Assembly (NCBI GenBank): GCA_019925095.2
Contig: CM034407.1
Coordinates: 7,070,710-7,134,709 of the forward strand
Reading direction: 5' to 3'
DNA length: 64,000 bases
Source: Dendrolimus kikuchii
Lineage: Eukaryota; Arthropoda; Insecta; Lepidoptera; Lasiocampidae
The position numbers and the translations under genes were made by a program. The notes below the pieces were generated by a model. The model did not search any database. It was not told the origin of the DNA and saw nothing but the letters and a program-made list of their open reading frames with translations. Shown in pieces: positions 11,823 to 23,341 of the stretch (within the stretch, counting starts at the first letter, position 1; each line of letters starts with the position of its first letter).

Positions 11823-13068
11823 TTGTTGCACACTCTTGCAACAGGAAAAAGAAACCGATTAGTCGCAGTGTTGCGCCATTATAATAAAATACAATATTAT
11901 GTTGGGGTTCCCAATAGCAGGTTTATGATCAAATCGGTTTTCTTCTTTTTCACTTTTAAGGGGGTAGGTTGTTTTGAAAAAAAAACACAACCATTTTATT
12001 AAATTGTGCAATACGTGTAGAATATTCTCCCAAAATTTTGAATCAATCGGAATTAATTATTGATAGAGCCTTCGGAAGTTCAGCCTATCAAGCCCCAGAA
12101 TGAGGATTACATAATCATAGCTGAAGAAAAGTGACGCTGGGTCTCGAGAAGCAAATAGTCATAGGCAGGCAAAAGGATGCCCTAGATATTGGCGCTGCAG
12201 CAGGTTCTTTGCTTTATGATGATTCTATGTAAGCGTTCTCTTTATGTATACATAGTACTTCAATCACGTCTTTCTTGAAACTCTGTTTTTGAAGTCGGTT
12301 GTCATGATTTCTCGAAAAGATATAAACCGACCATATTCAAATTTTGCACACTTGTTTAACCCCTCAAGGTGAAAAACGGGTTGCGAGATGCGGCGGAAGA
12401 TCGCGTCGAACATAGGTTTGGTTTAGACCAAAGCTGTGCCGCAGTAGCGGCTGGTGATTGCCGGAATTTAATTAGCGAATGAATAGCTATAGTCGTATTG
12501 AATGGTTTCACACATTGGTAATCTCGCTGTGAAGGTATTCTCATCACAGCTTGTGCTAATTGTAACAAAATTCACACTAGAAAAAGCCGCCTGAGTTATC
12601 AATCAATGAGTGTAGTCCGTAAGATTTAATTTTGAAATAAATACATTCATTTTGATTTTCACCGGCCGGGTTTTCAATTTACTTCGTCGAAATAAGACAA
12701 AGGTGACTTAGCCACTAAATTATCACAGTCTCTGTCGTCTACTGTTTGTTACGTTTATGTTTATTAGATAATATTTAGCTTTCAATAATAATGAATAAAT
12801 TATTTTTCAACTTTGATCGGAATAGAAATAAATTTTGATAGTTTATCTGTAAATTTTATAGTGCAAAAAGTATTAATATAAGTTTTTATGTTCCTGCCAT
12901 TGCGAATTTATGGCGTCGCAGTGTTGCCTAGAGCTGTCAGACTTACACCGAAACAGGCCGAATAACATTATGTTAATTTTATGTATTTTACCCACTTTAT
13001 ATTATGTATGTGGGTAATTTAGTGTGTAGTTGGGGGTAGGCTAAATAATAACATTAACATTACTTAAT
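11823..13068. other. No gene recognised
   Basis: Moderately AT-rich. A GC-richer patch at 12360-12570 has a 70-codon minus frame ending RSSAASRNPFFTLRG, with no family recognised. Confidence 0.45.
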
Positions 13069-13182
13069 GACACTTGGTATCTTTGTCTTCTTGATCACGG
13101 CTATTGAAAAGTGACCGAAACGTCAAGATGAAAATCAAATAAAAAGCCGCAATAGAAACAGTGTTAAAACGTAGTTTTGTTA
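13069..13182. mobile_element. TIR element fragment, reverse orientation
   Basis: Reversed blocks CTTGATCACGGCTATTGAAA AGTGACCGAAACGTC and GTGTTAAAACGTAGTTTTGT T match the left half of the 62879 element. Diverged. Confidence 0.55.
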
Positions 13183-14242
13183 ATATGTAAAAAAATCTCG
13201 AAATATTAAGGAGGCTTCTTTCTAATCATAATCTACGTTATCTGTCAAACAAATACAATAAATGAAACTTTAATTTAGTTATATTGTATTCTACCCATAG
13301 TCCCTCAAGACTATAAGTAGAATACTGAGCCTAGGTCATCGTCTTCTATGGGTAAGGTGTCCAGAAGGCTGGATACGTTTCATCGTTGGATCGCCATACT
13401 GATCCGTTGCCCGAGGTAGGCACCAGCCCTCTGATCACCTGAAGAGTCAATGAGTCGTTTTGATAAATTTTGGTAGAGATTCATGGTCGGAAGACTCCAC
13501 CATCCAAGCGTTTCAACAGCAAGCGGCACAATTAGATTACTTTAGAATTTATTGTAACACGTTTGTATTATTTAGCCAATTGTCGATTGGTTGTAGGTAT
13601 ACTTATATAATAACTACATACTCGGTTACATATTATTATAACGACTTCTCAGTGCAATGAACTTTGAAAATGATAGTACCACAAAGTGCCTGTAATAGTT
13701 GAGTGTTCCTGGAAATATAAAATCGTTGAAATGTTATTCAACGTTTTATTTTAACCTGTGATGGAGACTTAAGTTTTGCTTCATAAAAGTAGTCATGCTC
13801 TATTTCAATTGTGAATATACATAACACATATATAGTAACATATATAATATATAGTAACAATTAATTACATATTTTTTTAATATTAAAAACGAAACTATAA
13901 CCTACACAAAATATACGTAATTAAAAATTAAACTATAAATAAAACTACACTTACAAAATAAGATAAATCTAAAGTAAAATATTGCCTCCAAATCGTTATT
14001 TAACAATTAATTTAGAAAAGTGTAGTTTTATTTTTGAATACAATTGAAGAAAATATTTACTTGTCTTTAACATAAGTAATGTCTTATTCGTTAAATAACT
14101 TTGAACATAAACATTGAGGAAGTTAAGTGACGAAGTAAAAGCCCGTTATTTAAAAAAATCGTCAGGTCGCCATTATTTGTTTGGTAAACAAGGAAACCTC
14201 CGATTGATGATAAAATACTGTTAAGTACTGTCAAATACATAA
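13183..14242. other. No gene recognised; AT-rich
   Basis: ATTCTACCCATAGTC...GACTATAAGTAGAAT at 13288-13325 is an imperfect inverted repeat. A GC-richer patch at 13340-13500 may be an old retroelement. Confidence 0.45.
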
Positions 14243-14353
14243 CGGCGTCAGTGCAGGACCTTGTAACTACATTTTTAAATTACATATATCACAAGTTTGA
14301 CGAAAAAAATATGTCACCAAAAATGTAGTTCCAAAGTCCTGCATTGACGTCGA
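14243..14353. mobile_element. Short TIR element (~110 bp), copy 1
   Basis: Ends CGGCGTCAGTGCAGGACCTT and (reversed) CGACGTCAATGCAGGACTTT form ~30-base imperfect inverted repeats around an AT-rich centre. Same family as 41812-41946. Confidence 0.7.
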
Positions 14354-14879
14354 CGCTATTTTAATTCAATATATATTTTAAACTTTTTAGTATGTATTAA
14401 TTTAAGCAAATACTTAAATAAGTTTTAACTAAAATATAGCACAAGCTATAATCTTGGTAATGCTGCCTTCTAGAAATAGCATTAGTGGCAAATATATGCA
14501 TGCATACACAATGTACAGTTTTATTCGTAGTAAAATGTCATATTATGAGCGATAGCTGTGATAAAATCGCTAAAATTATAGCATGATAACATTATGAAAT
14601 TAATGTGACAATGATCTATGATCACGGTTCATTAATGTTGACCGGCGCTTGCGTCACTTAATTCTCTTAAATTATATGAGTAAGGTTTATGATAAACTAG
14701 TTGACCCACCACGCCTGTTTTCAAGTTTTATATTACTACTTCACTATAGTGGATTGTAGAGTCATGTAGATTATGGCAATTTTTTTCAATACATTCTAAT
14801 ATTATATACATTTAAAATAACAGGCGTTAAATAAATATATATAGATATTTTATCATCTTGCTTTTACAATATCATAGAG

Positions 14880-15000
14880 TTAGGTTACCTGGAAGTGATT
14901 GCTTTAAGTGATATTGTTTCTACCATGGCAGTATTTTAATCGTGAATTTTTGCAATTGCATTTTTGGTGAGCAATAAAGTGTTATCTATTCTATATGATA
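14880..15000 (+). mobile_element. LINE 3' UTR fragment, same family as 2585-3045
   Basis: Shares GTTACCTGGAAGTGATTGCT and AATAAAGTGTTATCTATTCT with the copy at 2900-3040. Non-coding and short. Confidence 0.6.
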
Positions 15001-15197
15001 GACATATTTTTAATTACTGTTTAGACAATAATATTTGACTCCTTTTACTTGTACATAGTTATGACCTCGTAAGTATATAAGCTCGTACAAAATCTATGAG
15101 ACTGCGATGCTTTGAAAGATGATTAAAAGTAGCTCGGCTTATCTGACTGCCCGTACCCCTATTGTTGATTTTGTGGTCTAGTATCTACAAATCAAAT

Positions 15198-15393
15198 TGA
15201 TCAAATTGATCGTGTACTAGCAGAAGGTGATGTCAGGAGCCTTAAGAACAGACGAGCTTGCATGACAAGAGTTATGAATGTCAAAGAGGCAAGTGAGGTG
15301 TGTAAGAATAAGCCTAAATGGCACTCTGTTGTTCGTGCCTACCCCGCGAGGGAACTGCCGTGAAGTTATGTATGTATGTATGTATGTATGTAG
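15198..15393 (+). mobile_element. RTE 3' end fragment with (TATG)n tail
   Basis: Starts inside the reverse-transcriptase C-terminus (DQIDRVLAEGDVRSLKNRRA), reads without a stop to RAYPARELP and a TGA at 15361, then ends in about six TATG units, the microsatellite tail typical of RTE elements. It carries precisely the 3' end that the large copy at 15721-18700 lacks. It overlaps that copy by about 78 bases and shares its diagnostic variants (ATGACAAG, GCAGAAGG), unlike the copy at 1545 (ATGAGAAG, GCGGAGG). Confidence 0.85.
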
Positions 15394-15494
15394 TATCTAC
15401 AAAACTATAAAAGTCAACAATTCTGAAGTCAATGATTGACCAGTCTTATGCGATTGCAATAGCAGACTAGGAATCCGTTACCAGGCTAAATCGG

Positions 15495-15610
15495 CTTCAA
15501 GATCAACCACCACTGGGGAACCGCGATAGGCGTGCGGGATTCGCCTCGTCGGGGTGGCACTAGCACCCGCGGTTGGGGATACCCACTAAACCCCTAATCG
15601 TTCCTCTAGC
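15495..15610 (-). mobile_element. R1-like 3' UTR fragment next to the RTE element
   Basis: Minus strand carries GGGGTTTAGTGGGTATCCCC then GTGCTAGTGCCACCCCGAC, matching 25050-25145. It lies between the RTE tail (15198-15393) and the RTE body (15721), so it is an insertion or junction filler and not RTE 5' UTR. Confidence 0.6.
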
Positions 15611-15720
15611 CCTTTGTTTCTCAAAGATTTTTATTTCGCGACCCACGAAAAAATAAAAAAAATAAAACGTTTTGCGATTCCTTCACTCCAAAATATAATT
15701 ATATTCTAATAAATAGGGTC

Positions 15721-18024
15721 ATGTCAGAAGCGTGCTCGTCGCGATCCCCGCTGGCCCAGAGGGCCACAATTCTGACCAGAATTCACCCGAGTGCAGTGCA
15801 CGATAGGGCGTCCCCCGCAGGCGACGCTCACCGATGCGCCCCCGTCGGTGTGGATTCTCGCGCATACGGCGAAGGGGGCCGCCACCTTTCACGCAGCGCC
15901 AAACCTGGCGGGTCGAGAGGAGCAGAGTGCCGTATAGGCACGTGGAATGTGAGAGGTGGAATGAAAGATAAGATGGACGAAATGATTGATATAATGAATG
16001 AGAGAAGCCTGGATGCCTTATGTCTGACAGAGACAAAGCGGAAGGGGTGCGACGTCGATGACCTCCCCGGTGGCATGCTTGCTCTGTGGTCCGGCGTGGA
16101 CCTGGACGAGCGTGCAAGTGGGGGGGTAGGCGTCTTACTCTCATCCCGCTTTGTGTCTGGAGTAAAAGCTTATTGTCTGGTGAACCCGAGACTTCTCTGG
16201 GTCCGCCTAAAACTGGGGATCACGCGAGTTTTTCTGGTCGCAGCTTATGCTCCCGTAAGCTCAGCGGATCCCCAAGAACTCGAGAAGTTTTGGGAGTCTG
16301 TGAGAGAAATTCTGGATCTGGCTGAAGGGAACGAAAGACTAATTATGTGTGGTGATCTTAATGGCTGGGTGGGGACCAAACGAGACGGCCTTGAGGCTGT
16401 CCTTGGACCCTATGGTGACAAGAGAGTGAACGATGCTGGTAGGCCAATCATAGACGTATGCATGGAAAGAAACTTGCTTGTGTCGAACACCCTATTCCAT
16501 CATAAGGATATTCACACGTATACATGGAGAATGAATGATCAGAAAAGTATGATTGATCTGATTTTAATTGATAGTCGCCTCCGAAACACAATAATGGATA
16601 CAAGAGCCTACAGAGGCCCCACTCTTGAAACGGACCACTATCTGGTGATAAGCCGGTTTGTGGGCCTTTTCAAGAAGTGGAGACACTGGCGAGTGCGTAC
16701 CAATTTCGGGGAGCTTGAAAGAATAAAGTGTGAAAAATTGGAAGATGTTAGTGTAAGGAGTATGTATGCGCGCCTAGTCGAAGAAAGGCTTGCAAAAGCG
16801 GACTTCTCCGACTTAGATGTGGATAATGACTGGGATAGTATGAAAGAAAGTATAGTGGAAAGCGCAAAAGAAGCATGTGGATGCGCGAAGAGGCACATAA
16901 CAACGAAAGGTGATGAATGGTGGGACGCGGATGTTAAATCCAGCGTAGAGAGAAAGAGAAAAGCCTGGCTGGATTATGTTGCTTCCTTGCAACAGAATGA
17001 CAGTATGAAAGAGATGAAGAAAGAAATTTATCGCCTCTGCAAGAATGAAACCAAAGCTTTAGTGAAAGAGAAGCGTGAAAGAATAAAATTGAAAGAAGAA
17101 GAGAAGCTGACGGAGAACTTCGAGGCGAATACCAAACTCTTTTGGAGAGAGGTTAAGAAGTCTCGGGGTTGTTCGTCAGCTTCCAGAATGGAAAGAATAA
17201 AATCTAAAGCAGGGGACGTTCTTGCTAACCCACAAGAGGTATTAGCGCGATGGAGTGAATATTTTAGAGAAATGTATGATAATATCCCGGATGCTGGCAC
17301 CACGACTGAGTCTGTGACCGACTCCGAGGAGTCAGCATCCGAGATCACTTTGGAAGAGATCGAATGGTCGATAAGAAGTCTGAAAAATGGAAAGGCAGTA
17401 GGAATCGATAGTGTGTCTGCTGAGATGATCAAATATGGTGGAACCTGCGTCCGGGACGCTTTCCTGTCCTTATGCAACTTGTGCTGGAGGACGGGAAAGG
17501 TTCCCAAGGACTGGAGGCGCGCTGTCATCGTGCCCTTGTATAAAGGCAAGGGGTCACGTATGGAGTGCGCCAGCTACAGGGCCATCAGTTTGATCAGCAC
17601 AGCATCTAAAGTGTATGCGAAGATTATTGAAAAGAGAATGAGAGTTGTATCCGATGGATTACTGTGGGATGCACAAGGTGGTTTCAGAAATGGAAGGGGG
17701 TGTATGGATCAAGTTTTCTCTCTCCGCAATATCGTAGAGAAGCAGCTGGCTATGGGCCGGAAGGTTTTCTGCGGTTTTGTGGATCTAGAGAAAGCATTTG
17801 ACAGGGTTGTGCGGAAGGACCTCTGGGACATATTGCCCGGATATGGGATTAATGGCCAATTGATGCGTGCTGTGCAGTCCACTTACGAGGGCTTATGGCA
17901 TGCGTGCGGGTGGAAGGCAGCCTGTCGCCCTGGTTTGACGTCAATATTGGCGTCCGCCAGAGGCTTACACTTGAATGCGAAGAAAACAAAGGTTATGGTG
18001 TTCAGGCGAGAGGCTTACACTTGA
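15721..18024 (+). pseudogene. RTE-clade non-LTR retrotransposon ORF: endonuclease plus truncated reverse transcriptase
   Basis: This 767-codon open frame encodes an RTE-type retrotransposon protein, which would nick DNA and copy its own RNA at the nick. Residues about 70-315 form an apurinic-like endonuclease with its usual landmarks in order: TWNVRG (N76), LTET (E104), AYAP (Y176), GDLNGW (D212, N214), a later IDLILID block, and TDHYLV (D305, H306). Reverse transcriptase begins near residue 560 (SLKNGKAVGID), with VPKDWRRAVIVPLYKGKG, GGFRNGRGC and motif A, FVDLEKAFDRV (about 688-698). The frame then jumps to GLHLNAKKTKVMVF, a segment that normally lies after the active site, so motif B and the catalytic (F/Y)ADD motif C are missing. 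A short duplication (GAGGCTTACACTTGAA occurs twice near 17960-18025) accompanies the deletion, and a stop follows. The start codon is uncertain: the first ~65 residues lack family similarity and may be 5' UTR. Endonuclease may be intact, but the element cannot reverse transcribe. Confidence 0.9.
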
Positions 18025-18067
18025 AAGAGGTTATGGTGTTTGAGAAACCAGAACGAATGCAAGGATA

Positions 18068-18700
18068 ATGGTCGATGATGTTATGCTGGAGCAAGTGAAT
18101 GAGTTTGTATATCTTGGATGTGCTTTTAGCAGGGATGGAAGGTACACCGCTGATATAGAAAGAAGAGTGAATTTGGGGAATAGTTTGAACGGAGCGTTAG
18201 GTAAACTTCTAGGCGCTAAGAACCTCAGCCAGAAGGCCCAGCTCGCCGTACACAACGCGGTGCTGGTACCTACGCTCACGTATGGAAGCGAGAGTTGGGT
18301 ATGGAAGAAAGAGCATGAAAGTAGAGTAAACGCGGTCGAGATGCGAGCACTGCGCAAAATCTGCGGAGTGACGCTCGCGGACCGCGTTCGTAATACCGAA
18401 GTAAGAAAGAGAGTTGGTCTGAAAGAGAGTGTCGGGGTGAAGGTAAGGAAAGGAATGCTCCGGTGGTTCGGGCATGTGGAAAGAATGCATGATGAAAGAA
18501 TGACTAAACAGATATACAATGCAAAAGTGGATGGATGCAGAAGTCGTGGAAGGCCACGACACACCTTCCATGATCAAATTGATCGTGTACTAGCAGAAGG
18601 TGATGTCAGAAGCCTTAAGAATAGACGAGCTTGCATGACAAGAGTTATCCGGGCTTTGGGGTCGCCCACATACACCTCCAGTTTGGACGGAGGAGATTAG
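18068..18700 (+). pseudogene. RTE-clade reverse transcriptase, C-terminal part of the same element
   Basis: A second frame of 210 codons continues the element after the break at 18024. It contains the post-catalytic part of the RTE reverse transcriptase (FVYLGCAFSRDGR, LVPTLTYGSESWVW, MRWFGHVERM-like block read here as LRWFGHVERM, and RSRGRPRHTFHDQIDRVL). It shares about 330 bases with the 5'-truncated copy at 1545-2019. After ATGACAAGAGTTAT at about 18649 similarity stops. The last ~110 bases of the frame's normal 3' end (seen at 15276-15363 and 1905-1993) are replaced by unrelated sequence, so the final ~18 residues are not element-derived. Together with 15721-18024 this is one dead element. 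Identity of the family is firm; the original length is not. Confidence 0.88.
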
Positions 18701-19187
18701 GTATCCTAGCGCGATGTATGCGCATTGTAAAATACATACAAATCTTTCAGCTTTATTATATTAATAGTGCAGGTGGATATAAGAACTAATTATTGACTTG
18801 GATTTACATATGCTGTAATTTTTATAAGAATTATCCAGAAAATTATTGGTTATTATTAAGCATGAATAGTTCTTCGAGTTGCGACTTCGTTTCGCTCTAA
18901 ATATGGTAATCTGTTTAAAATAGAATTGTTTTAATAACAGCCATTGCTTTATTTTATGCAAATCATGTAATATACGCAACACAACGGATGAAGCTTGACT
19001 ATTATTAACTTGTCTAGGTTCCTTATTTATTAAATACAATAAAAATTCAATTAAAAATATGTTGTAACGTTGTTTTGATGCGAGATTTAAATTTGATTTT
19101 GTATTTTAAGCTCACGTGTAATAATCATAATAAATTTTCACAAAGTCTATGTCTTAGTAATAACGTTACTCTATATCTATGTTTTAT
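18701..19187. other. AT-rich flank of the RTE element, no gene
   Basis: No recognised sequence; the minus frame at 18761-19039 has no motif. Confidence 0.5.
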
Positions 19188-19245
19188 ATATACATACATA
19201 CATACATAACTTCACGCCAGTTCCCTTGCAGGGTAGGCACGAATT
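19188..19245 (-). mobile_element. RTE 3' tail fragment
   Basis: Reverse complement of the last ~40 bases and TATG tail of the RTE family seen at 1993 and 15361 (shared core CAGTTCCCTTGCAGGGTAGG). Confidence 0.75.
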
Positions 19246-19249
19246 GTTT

Positions 19250-19670
19250 TATATATATATTATAAAATTCTAAAAATGCCGTATCTGTCTATTGAAGCTA
19301 TTTAAAAACAACCGACTGGAATACACAATATAAACGATGGAGAACACGAGACATTTTTTTAGATTTCTTGTCTGTTTGTCTGTTCGGGATTTTCGTAAAA
19401 ACTACTGTGCCGATTTCGATGCGATTTTCGCTGATCGACAACAAATTGTTCGACTTATAATCTACGCTACTTTGTGTTTTGGGACTCCCGCGAGAATTTT
19501 ACTGGTAATTATTTAAAATGACCAGATTAAAAAAGATCCAATTCCAATGTGATTGTTTTACTGATAGATAGCAAATTTTATGTAATACAATGCGTGATAT
19601 TTTTATCCCGGGAATCGCGCGGGAATTTTCCCGGGAGCTATTTGAAGTTGTTTATATGCATAAACATAAG
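19250..19670 (+). mobile_element. Helitron-like family E, 3'-truncated
   Basis: ATAAAATTCTAAAAATGCCG start, then CGATTTCGATGCGATTTTCG CTGATCGACA, and two GGGACTCCCGCGAG / GGGAATCGCGCGGG blocks. No CTAGT end. Directly abuts the minus-strand RTE tail at 19188-19245. Confidence 0.65.
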
Positions 19671-20289
19671 TGTATACGAGTATATATAAAAACACGATAG
19701 GAAAATCGCACATGAAGAAACGTGACAAAGCTTTTAGAATATTTGCGATGTTTTATTTTTCAATAGCCTTACGGCGGATAAGTTTACGCTTATCTTAATA
19801 AATAACAGTACATTATTACTCTCTTGACCTCACGCATCCGAGCACAGACCATACTTAGTATTGAAAGTGACGGCACCAAGATAACGACGTCTTGTCTAAG
19901 CTACGTAAAGGTTTGAGTCACGTGGACCGTAATGTATGGGTTCGGATGGCCGTTCCATCTATCCGTGACCTCAATGCCTTTACCAAGTTTACGGTCACGT
20001 GTGTAGGCACTTTTTTATCAAAATATTGTCGATATTTGGTGCAATAAATATCGAGGAAGGAGCCTCATTCTAATTGTAATTAGTCTTCATCGTAATGTAA
20101 AGATTTCGTACATGCATGTTTATTATCAGGGCTGTGTTCCATAGGCAGAGACGATAGATCTTCACCGGCTATGATTTTGTTATGACACACCTTTCGTTCA
20201 TCTACTTTCATGAAACTCTAAAAAACTGCATATCACCTTAAATTATTTTTTACTTGGCTGTTTTTTTTTTTTCTTGGACTTGACTTTAT

Positions 20290-20880
20290 GTTGTTGGTCC
20301 GAAGACCTTTACAACTTTACCGGGGTTTTTGGGGCGAGTGCCTTCGCGAAGCTAAGGCGCTCGAACCCGGGGGGGCAACTTGCTCGAGGGAGCTCCCTAA
20401 GGAGTTTTACCTCGGCTGGACTGTTGCCATGAGAGGGGGATGAATTTAATGATGCCCACCATAGGGCGACACAAAGCACTAATTGAGAACGGGCGACGGG
20501 TAACATAAAGCCCGAGGGGAAGGATCCCGGCGGGCCGGGATCGGCGGTTCGCAGCGGCCTACGCTATCTTACTGCCGTTTCGTAACGTGTTATGGCTGGG
20601 AGAGAAGAAACGGCGAAAGAAACTTCCCAGCAACACGCCTAGTCTATCCTGTGGGGGGGCTATGTCTTCTAACGTCCCTCGCAGGGACGTGGAGAGATCT
20701 TGATTGGCGGCGTCTGAGACGCCGCCGTCTGTGTCTGTCTGTCGGTGCCTGCCAGCCTACTGTTCTAACAGTGGGCGGACTGATCCGGGCCAGCCGTTTC
20801 GTAATAACGTCGACTCTGTCCGTCAGGACGTTACGCGGTCGTCGCACAAGAGCCTTTCGACGAGGCTTATAATCGGACGC
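20290..20880. repeat. GC-rich block of mobile-element origin, unclassified
   Basis: About 590 bases much richer in GC than the surroundings. It contains TTTCGTAACGTGTTATGGCT and AGAGAAGAAACGGCGAAAGAAACTTC-like sequence (given here in part) that also occurs near 50270-50330 and 63105-63140. A GGCGGCGTCTGAGACGCCGCC-like palindrome lies at about 20706-20726. Short frames on both strands show no recognisable domain. Probably a 5' UTR or internal part of a retroelement. Confidence 0.5.
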
Positions 20881-21920
20881 GTACTTGGCTGTTGTTCGGA
20901 ACGTAGTAAAATAATTTTTAGTTAGACGTGTTACTAGAGAGTTTCTTAGCGCTTTTTCTCTTTAAACAGTGATAACACGTTGCTAAGCGGTGTACATGGA
21001 ATGGGTGTATTTAATTTCTAACTTATATTGTATGACTTTCAAAAAATGATCTCCAGTGGACCTTAGTTTCAGGAAAAACTTTTAAATTGCAACGTCAGTC
21101 GTGTTTGGTCCCATGTTTTCTATCTACTTTCTCTCTCTCTCTCTCTCTCTCTCTCTGCACATTTTATGTCAATCTCTGTTGTAAAGTATTTTTATCGTAA
21201 AGTGTGAGAAATTTGTATGGAATTTTCTTTATAAACAGTATAGCATACATGTATGCCTCTCTTTGTTAAGTTTTCCTTTTAAAATACAATTATACGGACT
21301 TCCTATTTGCTACAATTAATTAAAACACAAATAAAGGCCAAATCAAATCAAATTGTTTATTGCATAAAGCCATTCACTTTTAATGGAAAGTATAATCAAA
21401 TGGTCAATAAGGTATTAAGTGTTTTGTACACAAAGTATTCACTGGATATTATCAAATGAGAGATATGTAAATTTATATTATAATCGTCTTTTGGTGCGGT
21501 ATGCTCTTGTAATATTATTATAATTTGTATTAATTTGCATCACTAATGACATATCTATGCCATAATGATGTATATGAAGGTTGAATATCACAAAATATGA
21601 TGAACAAATAAATTCCTCGAGTAAACAAGAGCTTTAAATAGTTTTATTGGTTTCCAATTATGTCTTCTAATTTGCGGTTTTACGACGTATCGGCCGACCT
21701 GTCGACCCGACGACCTCGTTGGCGCCGACCAAGTTTACGGTCACGTGAAGCCTTGGGTTGAATTGATGGGCCATCGTAATTTTCATGACAATATATTCTA
21801 TATTATATAGAACAGTAGGCGACGAAGCGTAGGTATTTATATGACAGTATGGCTGATACATACATAATTTGTAGCAATGTCGTAAACTTTCCTACGAAAT
21901 CAATATTAATTTTAAGCATA
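20881..21920. other. No gene; one shared 20-mer
   Basis: ACCAAGTTTACGGTCACGTG at about 21728 also occurs at about 19981, so both are ends of an unidentified repeat. AAATCAAATCAAATTGTTTA TTGCAT at 21340-21366 is a reversed LINE-like tail. Confidence 0.4.
21129..21156 (+). repeat. (CT)n microsatellite
   Basis: About 14 CT units after CTACTTT. Confidence 0.95.
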
Positions 21921-22440
21921 TCTATAATATTATAAAATTTAAAACATTCCGTGTCTGTACATTAAAGCTATTAAAAAAAAAACAGACTACAAATGCAGAA
22001 CACGATGCAAGTTTTTTTTTAGATTACTTGTCTGTTTGTTCGGGATTCACGTAAAAACTACTGGGCTGATTTCGATTCGGTTTTCGCTGATCGACATCCA
22101 AAATCTTAGACTTAAAATCTGCGCTACTTTTTATGCCGCGAATCCCGCGGAAATTTTTTTGGGAATGATTTTAAAAGACCAGATTAAAAAAATCGAATTC
22201 CAATAAGGTATTTTCGCTGATCGATAGCAAATTTTATGTAATAAAATGTGTGGTATTTTTTATCCCAGGAATTCCGCAAGAATTTTCCCAGGAGCGGTTT
22301 GAAGTTGTTCGGGTGCATTAAAAATTAGCTTATTCCGACACAGTTTTCACATAGCTTACATTTTTTTAAAATATTTGTGTCCTGGGAGTCCCGCGAGAAT
22401 TTCTAGTCAAGGGTGGACGAATTTGTGGAAATATCCTAGT
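21921..22440 (+). mobile_element. Helitron-like family E, near-complete
   Basis: TCTATAATATTATAAAATTT start; internal GGTTTTCGCTGATCGACATC; three 'sequence resembling GGGAATCCCGCG' blocks; end GGTGGACGAATTTGTGGAAA TATCCTAGT. It is the reference copy for reading the split copy at 27737/30488. Confidence 0.7.
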
Positions 22441-22515
22441 AAATAAATATAATGAAAGATAGGCATTATTTGAAGAAATAACGACGGAATTACATATTAT
22501 AATTTTTTTTAATAT

Positions 22516-22747
22516 TTTTTTTATTGCAGGAGTTCAGCAGAAAGGCAGACGGCCCACTCGATGGAAAGCTGTTATCATCGCCTATGGACATTTGCAACAC
22601 CAAAGGTGCTACAAATGCGCTGCTGCTCTCTTAAGGGAGACTGGAACCTGGTCACTAATGCCGGAACACAACTCAAGGTTGTTATGGCGACATACTTTAG
22701 ACCAGGGGTGGTAGCCATTCAGTTGGGCAAATGCCCTACCACCTGGC
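22516..22747 (+). mobile_element. Dispersed repeat family A, copy 3, 3'-truncated
   Basis: Begins at the T-run and ATTGCAGGAGTTCAGCAG. Stops at CCTACCACCTGGC, about 85 bases before the family end. Confidence 0.8.
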
Positions 22748-23030
22748 AATATAACATATTTTGAGAATTTGTACACCGCATTTTCAGCAAACAACGTTTG
22801 CGCTCAGCTTATTTTTCTGTCGGAATTATATCCGACCTAACGCTATATTTAATCCTGTCACTATTTATACTTAGAACCACTATGTTTATTTCTTTTTTTA
22901 CGTAATTTCTCTCATATCGTCCTATTTGAAACGGGCTTTAATCGATAATGTGCACAGCAGTTAATTTTTTATTTTGGGGGCGTAAAAAAGCGATTGTCTG
23001 GAGGGAATTGGTAAAACGCATTTTTTTTAA

Positions 23031-23341
23031 ATTTATTTTTTATTGCAGGAGTTCAGCAGATAGGCAGACGGCCCACTTGATGGAAAGCGGTTACCATCGC
23101 CTATGCAACACCAAAGGTGCTACAAATGCGCTGCTGCTCTCGTAAAGGAGACTGGAACCTGGTCACTAATACCGGAACACAACACAAGGTTGTTATGGCG
23201 GCATACTCTACACCAGGGGTGGTCGCCATCCAGTCGAGCAAATGCTCTACCACCTGGCTGTGGGTTGTTTAGTCGCTTCTTACGACAAGTCGCCGGGCCG
23301 CAGGAAATTGTATTCTTTCTCCGTTCCTGCACGGATAAAAC
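23031..23341 (+). mobile_element. Dispersed repeat family A, copy 4
   Basis: Full-length, 300 bases after copy 3 in the same orientation. Lacks ~10 bases (GGACATTT) before the CAACACCAAAGGTG block. Confidence 0.82.

Noticed and set aside
15719..16144. 141-codon minus-strand frame opposite the RTE endonuclease
   Set aside because: Antisense shadow of a well-supported coding frame.
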